Source of the DNA: Algivirga pacifica
Lineage (GTDB): Bacteria; Bacteroidota; Bacteroidia; Cytophagales; Flammeovirgaceae
Length of the DNA stretch: 64,000 nt
Direction of reading: 5' to 3'
NCBI RefSeq assembly: GCF_039543525.1
Contig: NZ_BAABJX010000062.1
Span: 93,173-157,172, forward strand
Part shown: positions 18,327 to 26,878 of the stretch, piece after piece
How positions within the stretch are numbered: the stretch's first letter is position 1
Layout: each line of letters opens with the position of its first letter
Position numbers and translations under genes: made by a program
The notes under the pieces: generated by a model
Seen by the model: the letters and a program-made list of their open reading frames with translations, nothing else
What the model was told of the DNA's origin: nothing
Databases searched by the model: none

Positions 18327-18412
18327 GCAAGTCGATGAGATCAGCTCCCTTGACTCCCCCAGGTGCGGAAGCAAGCAAGGGTAATTGGTTGAGCAGGTGC
18401 TCCTTCGGCTTG
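18327..18412 (+). ncRNA. ffs: Bacterial signal recognition particle RNA (4.5S type)
   Basis: This is the RNA scaffold of the signal recognition particle, which binds Ffh and targets membrane proteins. The conserved domain IV is visible: CCCTTG (18347-18352) pairs with CAAGGG (18376-18381). Inside it, the asymmetric loop CCCCCAGG and the apical GC-GGAA-GC at 18365-18372 match the Ffh-binding hairpin. A closing helix pairs AAGTCGA (18329-18335) with TTCGGCTT (18404-18411). A promoter lies directly upstream, and nine T residues follow (18413-18421). It lies antisense to, but outside, the gene ending upstream at 18185. Confidence 0.92.
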
Positions 18413-18421
18413 TTTTTTTTT

Positions 18422-18580
18422 CCCCTATAGTTTCGTAGTGGGATAAAAAACCTTTTTCTCGCAAGAATGGATTATACCGTTTTGGGTTGAAGGATATCTT
18501 TCTCTTACAGGGAGAATAATGATAGATTAATACAGGGATGAAAGAGCTAACGCCAATGATTTGGGTTAGCTCTTTTTTTT
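18422..18580 (+). ncRNA. Possible small RNA ending in an orphan terminator
   Basis: A strong terminator occupies 18541-18580: AAAGAGCTAAC pairs with GTTAGCTCTTT, and the last of its T residues continue to 18580. No open frame precedes it on the plus strand, and the SRP RNA has its own T-tract at 18413-18421. The terminator therefore either backs up the SRP RNA or ends an unrecognised small RNA. No clear TAnnTTTG promoter was found between them. Confidence 0.35.
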
Positions 18581-18581
18581 A

Positions 18582-18646
18582 AATGAAGAATGAAAAATTA
18601 AGAATGAAGAATAGTAGTCCTTATTCTTAATTTTTCATTCTTCATT
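18582..18646. repeat. Palindromic heptamer repeat (GAAGAAT family)
   Basis: A perfect 24-base inverted repeat (18582-18605 against 18623-18646) is made of GAATGAA/AAATTAA-like units around a 17-base loop. It ends six bases before the stop of the helicase gene. Confidence 0.85.
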
Positions 18647-18651
18647 ATTCA

Positions 18652-21600
18652 TTAATATTTTATTTTCACGATATTCTGCAATTCCTCATTACTCAAGTCT
18701 CCAATCCACTTCTCTCCGGTATTGACCGTCAGGTTGGCAAGCTCTTTTTTGCTGTGCAGCATGTCATCAATTTTCTCTTCAAAGGTACTTTGTGTGATCA
18801 AGCGGTGTACCATGACATTGTTGGTTTGTCCGATACGGTAGGCACGGTCTGTTGCTTGTGCTTCTACGGCAGGGTTCCACCAAAGGTCATAGTGAATGAC
18901 GTTGCTGGCTGCTGTAAGGTTAAGGCCTGTTCCTCCCGCTTTAAGGGATAGGATAAAGATATTGGTGGCATGGTTACTTTGGAAGTCATCCACCATCTCA
19001 TCGCGCTGTGCTCTGGACGTACCTCCGTGTAGGAATAAAGGGCGTTTACCGTAGCGTTCTTCAATCCAGTCACTGAGTAAATCTCCCATCTCTCGATACT
19101 GTGTAAAGATGAGTGTCTTTTGTCCGTTCTCCTGAATGGCATCCAGCAACTCGAATAGTCGTTGTGCTTTTCCTGAGATTTCCGGATTAGCGTCCCCCTT
19201 CTTCATATATTGATAAGGGTGATTACAGATTTGCTTTAAGGACATCATCAGTTTTAGAATCAATCCTTTCCTTTCCACACTTTCCTTTTTCTCTTTCTGA
19301 ACCTTTTTGAGGATATCGTCCACTACATTTTGGTAAATAGCGGCTTGTTCTGTAGTCAATGGACAGTATTGGTTGTTTTCTACCTTATCCGGAAGGTCCT
19401 TGATAATACTCTTGTCAGACTTGACCCTTCTGAGGATAAAAGGCTCTGTGATCTTCATAAACTGCTCCAGCTTCTTGAGGTCACGGTCTTTCTGAATAGG
19501 TTTTGCATAATGGGAGGTGAAGTTCCCAAGGGTTCCCAGATAGCCTTTATTGGTAAAGTCCATAATACTCCAGTATTCTGAAAGGCGGTTTTCGACAGGG
19601 GTACCACTCATGGCAATTTTCAAGTCAGATTTAATGGCTTTAACTGCTTTGGTTTGGGCAGTCGCCGTATTCTTAATGTTCTGTGCTTCATCAATGACCA
19701 CACAGTAGAATTTCATCTTCTTAAGAACATCCTTGTCGGTACGGATAACCCCATAGGTAGTAATGATAATATCAACGCCTTTTGGAGGGGCTTTTCGCTG
19801 TGATCCGTGGAATATATAGGCCTTTAGTCCCGGAGCAAATTTGGCAATTTCTTTTTCCCAGTTCGTCAACAAACTGGTCGGTACAATGATAAGGGCTTTC
19901 TTTTTGTCCAGTAACCCTTCTTCTTTCATTTTAAGTAGGGTAGTGATGACCTGTAAGGTTTTACCCAGCCCCATATCATCGGCAATAAGGCTTCCAAAGC
20001 CCAGTCGGGCATTTTTAAACATCCATTCATAGCCTGTTTTCTGATAAGGGCGCAATTGTGCCTTTAGTCCTTTTGGAGGAACAATTTCTTCTATATCCAC
20101 TAGTCTTCGGACCATTCCTTGCATTTTCTCCGAGATAGCGACGTGAGCACCTTCATATTCTTTACTGAGGGCTGCGTGCATCAGTTCGTGAGTTTTGACT
20201 TTTGGAGGGTTTTCAAGTTGCTCCAAAAGCTTTCGGATCTCAGCTTGATCAATCAGTACAAATTGACCCGCAATTTTAACCAAACCCGATGCATTATCGA
20301 CAGCAGCCTTAAACTCATCCGCAGAAAGTGTCTCATCCCCTACGGCCACTTGCCAGTCAAAGTCCAGCATGTCTTCCAGACTTAACATAGATTCCGCTTC
20401 ACCGCTACTACTATGATTGCTATCCAGTGAGAGGGTTAATTTTGGGCTCATCAGGTTACGGAGACTCTTTGGCATCATAACATGTATGCCCAGCATCTCA
20501 ATAATTGGTAGAATCTCTGTGAGAATTACAACCACTTCAAAGGAGTCCATCATTAAGGCTTGACGCCCTTTATCCGCCATCACTTGTTCTAGTGCCGAGA
20601 AGTGTTCAGTGAGTAGGTTGAGGTCATGTAATACATCAAACTTGTGTTGGGTGTATTGAGGGTCTTCCAGAAACTTATGCAGGGAGATAGGCTCAGTCGG
20701 TACTTCTTGGTCTTCTACAAACACTCTAAGGAAGAAGCGTTCTTCCTCTTCATCGAGCTGTAGGAGAGGAGTATATTTTTTATGTTTTAGGAAGAACTTA
20801 CCGAGCCATCGGTAAATGGTAATCGGTACTGCTTTCTTACTGGATTCATTAAAAGGAACGGCATAATCCCCAAAGAAACAATCGAAGACGAGCTGGTCAG
20901 TTTCTGGAAGGATAACCGTTTGACTTCCTTCAATGATAAAATACTGGATAAAGTAGTGGCAGATAAAGTTAATCGCTTCTGTTGGTTTGAAGAAGCCATT
21001 GCCATCACTACTTCTGTTGACCAGCATATCTGGAGGAATAAGGGTTTCCAGTACTTTATAGACTTCCTGTATCTCTGGACTGATATGGGCAGGGATATAT
21101 CGAATATTGTGTTCCTTATTGGCCGTTTCTATAATCTGTGGAATATAGGCAGAAGAAACCGTAAGCTTGATGGAGAAGAGGTATAGATAATATAAGAGTT
21201 GGACTTCATAAGGGTATTGAATTAGTTCTTCTTCCTTTAAGGACTGAATGGTGGCCATAAGGACAGACATATCGAATACCTTGTTTCCTGAAAAACGCTC
21301 AAAGTTTTTGTGCGTATAGCAAAGGACCTCGATGATGGTCATATCTGGGTCAATCGCAATTGCAATGGATTCAGCAAATTTTAGTTTTCTATGGTATTCC
21401 TCATAATCGTCGTAATCAGGAGACTCTGGCTTTTCTGCTTTTCTACTCGCATTTTTATAGACTTTCTTCAGGACATCCTTAAAGTTTTTGGCCGAAAACA
21501 GGGGACTGTCACTTAATAGGCTAAATAGTAGTTCTGATAACTCAGGGATATTGGAGAAGTCGAGCTTTTTAATGTTTTCGGGATAATAGTCATACTCTTC

Positions 21601-22182
21601 AGGTTCATCGACCGTAAGTTCCGGGAGTTTAGGAATACTGGCAGAGGTTTGTTGGTGGATGGAAATTCCTTTACTCGCTAGAATTTCCGGTAAGTGTATA
21701 CCATTGAGCTCAAAAATCAGAAAAGGATTTCGATCGATCTCATTGGCTAACACATAAATAATAGAGGCGATGTGCTTGCAGAGTGGTTTTCGATCGGGGC
21801 AAGTACAATGGGTGTAAAGGTAGTTCCAGTCCTTGGGAAAAAGGTGGATGTTTGCCTCTTTACATATTTCGAATAACGAATTAGGTAATTGACCTGCAAT
21901 CAAGAGGGTGACCATATGGTCGTCTTCCATTAGGCGATCAATGATAAACGCACGCTCTTCCTCAGAGATACGGTGCTCTATCTTGAAGGTTTGCTTGAGG
22001 TAGGTTCCATGTTTGCTCCGGATACGGGCATAGACCGTGCCGTCCTCTATCTTAATTTCACTGACAGCACCCTTGGAGGCATCCGCTCTCCCTTTTGGCA
22101 GTCGCTCTTCCTGATCAATCTCAGAGAGTTCATGCAACCACTGCTGTCCCCACCATGTTCTTCCAAAAGTAATTTTTGCCAT
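18652..22182 (-). CDS. SWIM zinc-finger SNF2-family helicase/ATPase
   Basis: The product is 1176 residues. A SWIM zinc finger is at 126-137 (C126-x-C128...C135-x-H137). A long helical middle region (about 140-680) has no recognised domain. The SNF2 ATPase core has Walker A (ADDMGLGKTLQ, about 735), the DEAQ Walker B (about 830) and SGTPVENRLSEYW (motif III). Its second lobe carries FTQYREMGDLL, LSLKAGGTGLNLT and ATDRAYRIGQ (near 1115). Such bacterial proteins translocate on double-stranded DNA and are thought to remodel DNA-bound complexes such as stalled RNA polymerase. The layout matches SWIM-SNF2 proteins common in Bacteroidota and Firmicutes. It is monocistronic here. Confidence 0.92.
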   Translation of the reverse strand: MAKITFGRTWWGQQWLHELSEIDQEERLPKGRADASKGAVSEIKIEDGTVYARIRSKHGTYLKQTFKIEHRISEEERAFIIDRLMEDDHMVTLLIAGQLPNSLFEICKEANIHLFPKDWNYLYTHCTCPDRKPLCKHIASIIYVLANEIDRNPFLIFELNGIHLPEILASKGISIHQQTSASIPKLPELTVDEPEEYDYYPENIKKLDFSNIPELSELLFSLLSDSPLFSAKNFKDVLKKVYKNASRKAEKPESPDYDDYEEYHRKLKFAESIAIAIDPDMTIIEVLCYTHKNFERFSGNKVFDMSVLMATIQSLKEEELIQYPYEVQLLYYLYLFSIKLTVSSAYIPQIIETANKEHNIRYIPAHISPEIQEVYKVLETLIPPDMLVNRSSDGNGFFKPTEAINFICHYFIQYFIIEGSQTVILPETDQLVFDCFFGDYAVPFNESSKKAVPITIYRWLGKFFLKHKKYTPLLQLDEEEERFFLRVFVEDQEVPTEPISLHKFLEDPQYTQHKFDVLHDLNLLTEHFSALEQVMADKGRQALMMDSFEVVVILTEILPIIEMLGIHVMMPKSLRNLMSPKLTLSLDSNHSSSGEAESMLSLEDMLDFDWQVAVGDETLSADEFKAAVDNASGLVKIAGQFVLIDQAEIRKLLEQLENPPKVKTHELMHAALSKEYEGAHVAISEKMQGMVRRLVDIEEIVPPKGLKAQLRPYQKTGYEWMFKNARLGFGSLIADDMGLGKTLQVITTLLKMKEEGLLDKKKALIIVPTSLLTNWEKEIAKFAPGLKAYIFHGSQRKAPPKGVDIIITTYGVIRTDKDVLKKMKFYCVVIDEAQNIKNTATAQTKAVKAIKSDLKIAMSGTPVENRLSEYWSIMDFTNKGYLGTLGNFTSHYAKPIQKDRDLKKLEQFMKITEPFILRRVKSDKSIIKDLPDKVENNQYCPLTTEQAAIYQNVVDDILKKVQKEKKESVERKGLILKLMMSLKQICNHPYQYMKKGDANPEISGKAQRLFELLDAIQENGQKTLIFTQYREMGDLLSDWIEERYGKRPLFLHGGTSRAQRDEMVDDFQSNHATNIFILSLKAGGTGLNLTAASNVIHYDLWWNPAVEAQATDRAYRIGQTNNVMVHRLITQSTFEEKIDDMLHSKKELANLTVNTGEKWIGDLSNEELQNIVKIKY

Positions 22183-22345
22183 CTCAAAATTGGTTTTAAG
22201 TCATCGTTTAAAAAGTGTCAGGTTTCTTTTATTCAACGATCCTTATATGATTATGAATATATTTTTTTGTGCCTATGCCGTATAAACCTATAAGTTAATA
22301 AACCCTTTTTATTTTTAGTACTAATTAAAAGATTCATACGGGTAA

Positions 22346-22502
22346 TGTTCATCATGTTTGGTTGAACTGTTGAATCGTTGAATTGAGCTTTGCTCGTTGA
22401 ATCGAGTTGATTTGTTTATTGAGGTATTTCATTCAATCAACAATTCAACTCGATTCAACTCATCTCGAAGTGATGAAATTCAACGATTCAACGGTTCAAC
22501 TA
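22346..22502. repeat. Mosaic palindrome C: four-way-junction element
   Basis: The outer arms, 22361-22384 and 22477-22500, match as inverted repeats at 23 of 24 positions. The inner arms, 22396-22410 and 22445-22459, match perfectly. Exactly between outer and inner arms sits one small hairpin per side: GAGC-ttt-GCTC (22385-22395) and TCATC...GATGA (22460-22476). The apical stem continues with TTGTTtATTGA against TCAATcAACAA. The left flank TGTTCATCATGTTTGG (22346-22361) resembles the ends of elements D and E. The rest of the 22183-22538 gap shows no gene. Confidence 0.85.
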
Positions 22503-22538
22503 AAAAATATTGACCAAAACTTTTAGCGATTAACTTGA

Positions 22539-23111
22539 TCAAAAGACTACCTCTACTCGAAAGACCCAAGGAGAGTCCTCAAAGGAAGTGTCCCGATTAT
22601 AGTCCAGATCATATAGAGCCAACATATTTAATCCTCCTCTACCTCCAATAGGAAACTGTACCCCTCCTCCCAATAGAAATGTCGTATACCAATTAGGCTC
22701 CTCTTCTCCGGAGAAAGGATTGTACTGTTTAAATCGATTAGTCAGTAACTCTCCGTGTGGAAATATTCTCAGTCCATTATAGATGTCAATGAGGTATCGG
22801 GTAAAAAGTCGCCCTCCAATGATATTGGTTTCATAGGTGTATCCAGGAAAATTCTCTTTGTAATAGGTATATGAAAGAACGGTACCTGCTTGCCAGGCTT
22901 CTGTGATGCGAAAGCCCACTAAAGGGGCAAGGCTGATCGCTGTGATATCCCCAAATTGAAAGCCTACGTTTCCACCAAAAAAGAAGCGGTCCTTTAAGGG
23001 AATGCTGTTGGCTTCATACGCTGTGTCTTCTGATACTTGAGCAGTACATCGTTTGGGTAACCACAAAACTAAGGATAAAAGTAAGGAATATATTAAAATT
23101 CGGTACCACAT
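22539..23111 (-). CDS. Small outer-membrane beta-barrel protein
   Basis: The product is 190 residues with a signal peptide ending RCTAQ (about residue 25). The mature chain shows alternating amphipathic strands (FFFGGNVGFQFG, GTVLSYTYYKENF, TTFLLGGGVQFPIG) and ends in an aromatic Phe (RVEVVF), as small outer-membrane barrels do. It carries no enzyme motif. It lies between the helicase and the divergent trp operon. Its substrate or role is unknown. Confidence 0.7.
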   Translation of the reverse strand: MWYRILIYSLLLSLVLWLPKRCTAQVSEDTAYEANSIPLKDRFFFGGNVGFQFGDITAISLAPLVGFRITEAWQAGTVLSYTYYKENFPGYTYETNIIGGRLFTRYLIDIYNGLRIFPHGELLTNRFKQYNPFSGEEEPNWYTTFLLGGGVQFPIGGRGGLNMLALYDLDYNRDTSFEDSPWVFRVEVVF

Positions 23112-23299
23112 ACAGTAGAAAGGGTTAAGGTTTTTTTATTGGGTAAATCATTGATCAATTTAAGCTTTTTATAGAATAAATAGTGCTATACCCCGTGTTT
23201 GAAATAAAAAATAGAATGCGAAAATTGAAATATAAGTACTTAAGTATTAGTGTAATGATCGCATATTGGGGGTGTTTTTGCATTTTTCTAAAAAAAGTT

Positions 23300-23329
23300 T
23301 TTGTTTTTCTGATTCCTCTTTTACCTTTG
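23300..23329 (+). promoter_or_regulatory. Promoter of the tryptophan operon
   Basis: TTTG (23300-23303), an 18-base spacer, then TACCTTTG (23322-23329), an exact TAnnTTTG box. The transcript should start at about 23333-23336, at or just before the ATG of the leader peptide. Confidence 0.88.
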
Positions 23330-23335
23330 TTTCCG

Positions 23336-23404
23336 ATGACAAGAAATCAACTCCATATCGCAACTGTAAACCTTTGGTGGTGGCGCTCAGATATACACAT
23401 TTGA
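23336..23404 (+). CDS. trpL: Tryptophan operon leader peptide
   Basis: A 22-residue open frame contains three consecutive UGG codons (23375-23383) and stops at UGA 23402-23404. It sits between the promoter and a terminator in front of trpE. Ribosome stalling at the Trp codons would sense charged tRNA-Trp. From the promoter position, the mRNA would carry almost no leader before this ATG, so translation may be leaderless (inference). Three Trp codons in a row in a 22-codon frame is very unlikely by chance at this location. Confidence 0.9.
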   Translation: MTRNQLHIATVNLWWWRSDIHI

Positions 23405-23495
23405 GTGAACCGTTGCCTATACCCGGAGTTTTAAGAAAGAAAACACATCACATTCTGATATATAAGGCCTGTTGTTCACTCAACAGGCTTTTTTT
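23384..23495 (+). promoter_or_regulatory. Transcription attenuator of the trp operon
   Basis: Three competing pairings are visible. (1) CGCTCA (23384-23389) with TGAGTG (23402-23407), just after the Trp codons. (2) Antiterminator: TTGAGTGAAC (23401-23410) is perfectly complementary to GTTCACTCAA (23474-23483). (3) Terminator: GCCTGTTG (23467-23474) with CAACAGGC (23481-23488) and seven T residues to 23495. A ribosome stalled on Trp codons would cover segment 1 and allow pairing 2. A ribosome at the stop codon would cover segment 2 and allow pairing 3. Confidence 0.92.
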
Positions 23496-23521
23496 ATACC
23501 CTAAACATCCAAATAAACTTT

Positions 23522-24931
23522 ATGAAGACATTTCAACTCAAGACGAATCAGGCCAAAATATTGGCAGATACCCTGACGCCAGTGAGCATTTACCTTCGTT
23601 TAAGAGATCAATATCCCAATACGTTTTTATTGGAGAGTTCCGATTACCATGGCGATGAGAATAGCTATACCTATATCTGTTGCGAACCAATGGCAGGGTT
23701 CTCTGTAGAGCAAGGAAAGTTAAAGAAGAGTTATCCGGATGGGAGTGAAGAGATAGAACAATTGGAGGATTATAGCGTAGCCGTTGAGCAGCTGAGTCAG
23801 TTTATGTCGGCCTTCAAGTCAGAGGACATGGGGCATAAGTTTATCTCCAATGGGTTGTTTGGGTATATGACTTTTGATGCGGTACAATACTTTGAGGATA
23901 TCCGTTTCAGAGCAAAAGATAAGGACGAGCAAATTCCAGAGATTTTTTATCAGGCCTTCCGTTTTGTCATCGCGATTGACCATTTCAAGAATGAGCTTTA
24001 TGTTTTTGAGCATCAGTTGGCAGAGGATACTTCTCCTTCCCGTATTGACGAGATTTTGACAATTGTAAAGAGCCGTAACTATGGTCAGTTTGACTTCTCT
24101 TGTGTAGGAGAAGAAAGCAGCAGTTTTGAGGATGAAGAGTTTTTGGAAGTATTGAAAAAAGGGAAGGAGCATTGCTATAGAGGGGATGTTTTTCAGGTGG
24201 TATTGGCCAGACGTTTCCAGCGTGCCTTTAAAGGAGATGAGTTTAATGTGTATAGGGCTTTGCGTTCGATCAACCCTTCTCCTTATCTGTTCTATTTTGA
24301 TTATGGCAGTTATAAAATATTTGGTTCTTCTCCAGAAGCACAGTTGGTAATCAAAGAAGATAAAGCAACCATACACCCTATTGCCGGAACATTCCGCAGA
24401 ACAGGAAATGATACGGCAGATGCGGAGTTAGCCAAAGAACTATTGAAAGATCCTAAGGAAAATGCAGAGCATGTGATGTTGGTCGATCTTGCCCGTAATG
24501 ATCTGAGCCGAAATGGAGGAGAGGTAGAAGTAGAGGTGTATAGAGAAGTACAGTATTACTCTCATTTGATCCATTTAGTATCAAAGGTAAGTGGAAAGTT
24601 AGGAGAATCTTCCGATCCAATTCGTGTGGTGGCAGATACGTTCCCTGCCGGAACCCTGTCGGGGGCGCCAAAGTATCGCGCATTGGAAATCATCGACGAG
24701 AATGAAACGGTAAGTAGAGGATATTATGGGGGAGCAATTGGTTTCCTGGGTTTTAATGGAGATTTCAACCATGCCATTATGATCCGTTCCTTCCTGAGTC
24801 AGAAAAATAATTTGTACTTCCAGGCAGGAGCCGGAGTAGTGGCGGCATCCTCACCAGAAAGTGAGCTACAGGAAGTACATAATAAGTTAGCGGCTCTCCG
24901 TAATGCCTTGGAACTGGCAGAAACCCTATAA
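23522..24931 (+). CDS. trpE: Anthranilate synthase component I
   Basis: It converts chorismate and ammonia to anthranilate, the first step of tryptophan synthesis, with TrpG supplying ammonia from glutamine. The product is 469 residues. An LLES motif at 36-39 is the tryptophan feedback-binding signature. The chorismate-binding core includes GDVFQVVLARRF (near 222), SPEAQLV, HPIAGTFRRTG, ENAEHVMLVDLARNDLSRNG and GTLSGAPKYRALEIIDE. It is the first structural gene after the attenuator and lies 26 bases before trpG. Confidence 0.97.
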   Translation: MKTFQLKTNQAKILADTLTPVSIYLRLRDQYPNTFLLESSDYHGDENSYTYICCEPMAGFSVEQGKLKKSYPDGSEEIEQLEDYSVAVEQLSQFMSAFKSEDMGHKFISNGLFGYMTFDAVQYFEDIRFRAKDKDEQIPEIFYQAFRFVIAIDHFKNELYVFEHQLAEDTSPSRIDEILTIVKSRNYGQFDFSCVGEESSSFEDEEFLEVLKKGKEHCYRGDVFQVVLARRFQRAFKGDEFNVYRALRSINPSPYLFYFDYGSYKIFGSSPEAQLVIKEDKATIHPIAGTFRRTGNDTADAELAKELLKDPKENAEHVMLVDLARNDLSRNGGEVEVEVYREVQYYSHLIHLVSKVSGKLGESSDPIRVVADTFPAGTLSGAPKYRALEIIDENETVSRGYYGGAIGFLGFNGDFNHAIMIRSFLSQKNNLYFQAGAGVVAASSPESELQEVHNKLAALRNALELAETL

Positions 24932-24957
24932 TCCATTTGCTTTAAACGAATAAGACC

Positions 24958-25536
24958 ATGAGTAAAAATATATTAGTAATCGATAACTACGACTCTTTTG
25001 TCTACAATCTGGTACACCTGATCAAGGAACTAGGCTATGACCCTAAAGTCGTAAGAAATGATAAGATCACTTTGGAGGAAGTAGCTTCTTATGACAAGAT
25101 CTTACTCTCTCCTGGGCCAGGAATCCCATCAGAGGCAGGGATTATGCCTGAGTTACTGAAAACCTATGGAAGTAGTAAGAGTATTATGGGGGTATGCCTT
25201 GGACATCAGGCAATAGGAGAAGCTTTTGGGGCTACTTTATATAACATCCCTGAAGTATTGCATGGTATTGAAGGAAAGGTCAGTATCCTGAACCAGCAGA
25301 CCAAGTTATTCAAAGGATTACCAGAGACTTTTTCCATAGGACATTATCACTCCTGGATAATAGATAAGGAAAGTATTGATGAGTCTGTACTTGAGATTAC
25401 CGCATTAAGCAAAGAGGGCTATGTGATGGCTGTAGCGCATAGGGAGTATGATGTGCAGGGAGTACAGTTCCATCCGGAATCGGTCTTGACGCAGTTTGGG
25501 AAGGAGATGATACAGAATTGGTTGGGGAAGGTATAA
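24958..25536 (+). CDS. trpG: Anthranilate synthase glutamine amidotransferase component
   Basis: The product is 192 residues, a single class I glutamine amidotransferase domain not fused to trpD. The nucleophile Cys80 is in GVCLGHQAIG, and His172 and Glu174 are in QFHPESV. The oxyanion-hole PGPG is at 52-55. It supplies ammonia to TrpE. A 323-base gap with repeats separates it from trpD. Confidence 0.96.
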   Translation: MSKNILVIDNYDSFVYNLVHLIKELGYDPKVVRNDKITLEEVASYDKILLSPGPGIPSEAGIMPELLKTYGSSKSIMGVCLGHQAIGEAFGATLYNIPEVLHGIEGKVSILNQQTKLFKGLPETFSIGHYHSWIIDKESIDESVLEITALSKEGYVMAVAHREYDVQGVQFHPESVLTQFGKEMIQNWLGKV

Positions 25537-25859
25537 GTTAAGAGGTAAAAGGTAAGAGGTAAGAAGTAAAAGGTAAAAGGTGTTTATCTATAAGCAGGAA
25601 GTTCAAGAGTTCAAATTCCGAACGAGGTACGAGTAAGGAATTGCTCTTGGACCAAGCGGTTTACTACCTTGGTTAAGGTTTGTACTGACTACTTTTAAAC
25701 TAGGGATGTATTTTCTGATCATACGAAGTAAACCGTGATAAAGTCTAATTTTCTCCTTTCAACTAGATTGAAAGGATTGGCAGCTGATTAACCTACCAAC
25801 CACCTAACCACCTAACCACGCTGTAAGTCATCTTGAACGTTTGAAAATATAGAACAATC
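25537..25859. repeat. trpG-trpD spacer: heptamer array and inverted repeats
   Basis: No gene is present. AGGTAAA-type heptamers fill about 25541-25580. CGGTTTACT near 25660 is complementary to AGTAAACCG near 25727. A perfect hairpin, CCTTTCAA (25755-25762) with TTGAAAGG (25768-25775), follows. A CCACCTAA-type repeat lies near 25795-25818. None has a T-tract, so readthrough from trpG to trpD is expected. Confidence 0.65.
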
Positions 25860-26867
25860 ATGAAACAACTATTAAATAAACTATTCGAATATAAAACCTT
25901 GAGCCGGGAAGAGGCCAAGAATACCTTAATCAAATTAGCAAAGGGAGAGTATAACAATAGCCAAATGTCGGCTTTCTTGACGGTTTTCCTGATGCGTATG
26001 GTGACCGTGGAAGAATTATCCGGATTTAGGGATGCTATGCTGGAGCTGTGTGTTAAGGTAGACCTTAGTGATTACGATGTGATGGATATTGTGGGGACAG
26101 GAGGAGATGGGAAAGATACGTTCAACATTTCGACGCTATCGTCTGTAGTGGTGGCAGCAGCAGGACAGTCCGTTGCCAAACATGGAAATAAGAGTGTTTC
26201 TTCTGTCTGTGGCTCTTCAAATGTATTGGACCATTTGGGGTATCAGTTTACCAATGACCATGACCTGTTGCGTAAAAGTTTGGATGAGACGAATATCTGC
26301 TTTTTACATGCTCCTTTATTTCACCCAGCCATGAAAAATGTAGCACCAGTACGTGGAGAGTTGGGCGTGAAAACTTTCTTTAATATGCTCGGGCCATTGG
26401 TAAATCCAGCTTTTCCAAAGAAACAGTTTTTGGGAGTATTTAATCTGGAAGTCGCTAGACTATATACGTATTTACAGCAGCAGACTGAGAATAACTTCTC
26501 GATCGTCTATGCGTTGGATGGCTATGATGAGATTTCATTGACGGGAGACTTTAAGGTGATCTCTAATGAAGGGGAGAAGGTGTATAGTCCAGAGGATTTA
26601 GGTTTGCCAATAGTAGATGCAAAAGCACTACATGGAGGGAATACCGTAGAAGAAGCGGCTCAGATTTTCATGGATATCCTAAAAGGGAACGGAAATGAGG
26701 CGCAGAATGCTGCCATTTTTGCCAATGCCGGAATGGCCTTGAGTAGTGGAAAAGGCATTACGCCAAAAGAGGGAGTGGAAGAAGCGAGAGAGGCTTTATT
26801 GTCAGGAAAAGCCTTGCAAACTTTCAATACATTGGTAGAACTATCTAAGTCTACAACTATCCTATAA
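25860..26867 (+). CDS. trpD: Anthranilate phosphoribosyltransferase
   Basis: It transfers phosphoribose from PRPP to anthranilate, the second step of the pathway. The product is 335 residues. The GTGGDGKDTFNIST motif (near 80) binds PRPP, followed by KHGNKSVSSVCGSSNVLD. NVAPVRGELGVKTFFNMLGPL (from about 160) is the family's anthranilate-binding region. Length and motifs are complete. Confidence 0.97.
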   Translation: MKQLLNKLFEYKTLSREEAKNTLIKLAKGEYNNSQMSAFLTVFLMRMVTVEELSGFRDAMLELCVKVDLSDYDVMDIVGTGGDGKDTFNISTLSSVVVAAAGQSVAKHGNKSVSSVCGSSNVLDHLGYQFTNDHDLLRKSLDETNICFLHAPLFHPAMKNVAPVRGELGVKTFFNMLGPLVNPAFPKKQFLGVFNLEVARLYTYLQQQTENNFSIVYALDGYDEISLTGDFKVISNEGEKVYSPEDLGLPIVDAKALHGGNTVEEAAQIFMDILKGNGNEAQNAAIFANAGMALSSGKGITPKEGVEEAREALLSGKALQTFNTLVELSKSTTIL

Positions 26868-26878
26868 CCGTGGGAGCA

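Noticed and set aside
18186..18464. N-terminal extension of the gene at 17586-18185 to ATG 18464
   Set aside because: The signal peptide begins at 18185, the extra residues look like translated non-coding DNA, and the interval contains the SRP RNA and its promoter on the other strand.
23183..23335. Open frame upstream of and in frame with trpL
   Set aside because: It crosses the -33/-7 promoter of the trp operon, so only the part from 23336 can be on the trp transcript.
23819..24376. 185-codon minus-strand frame inside trpE
   Set aside because: Fully overlapped by conserved TrpE sequence.
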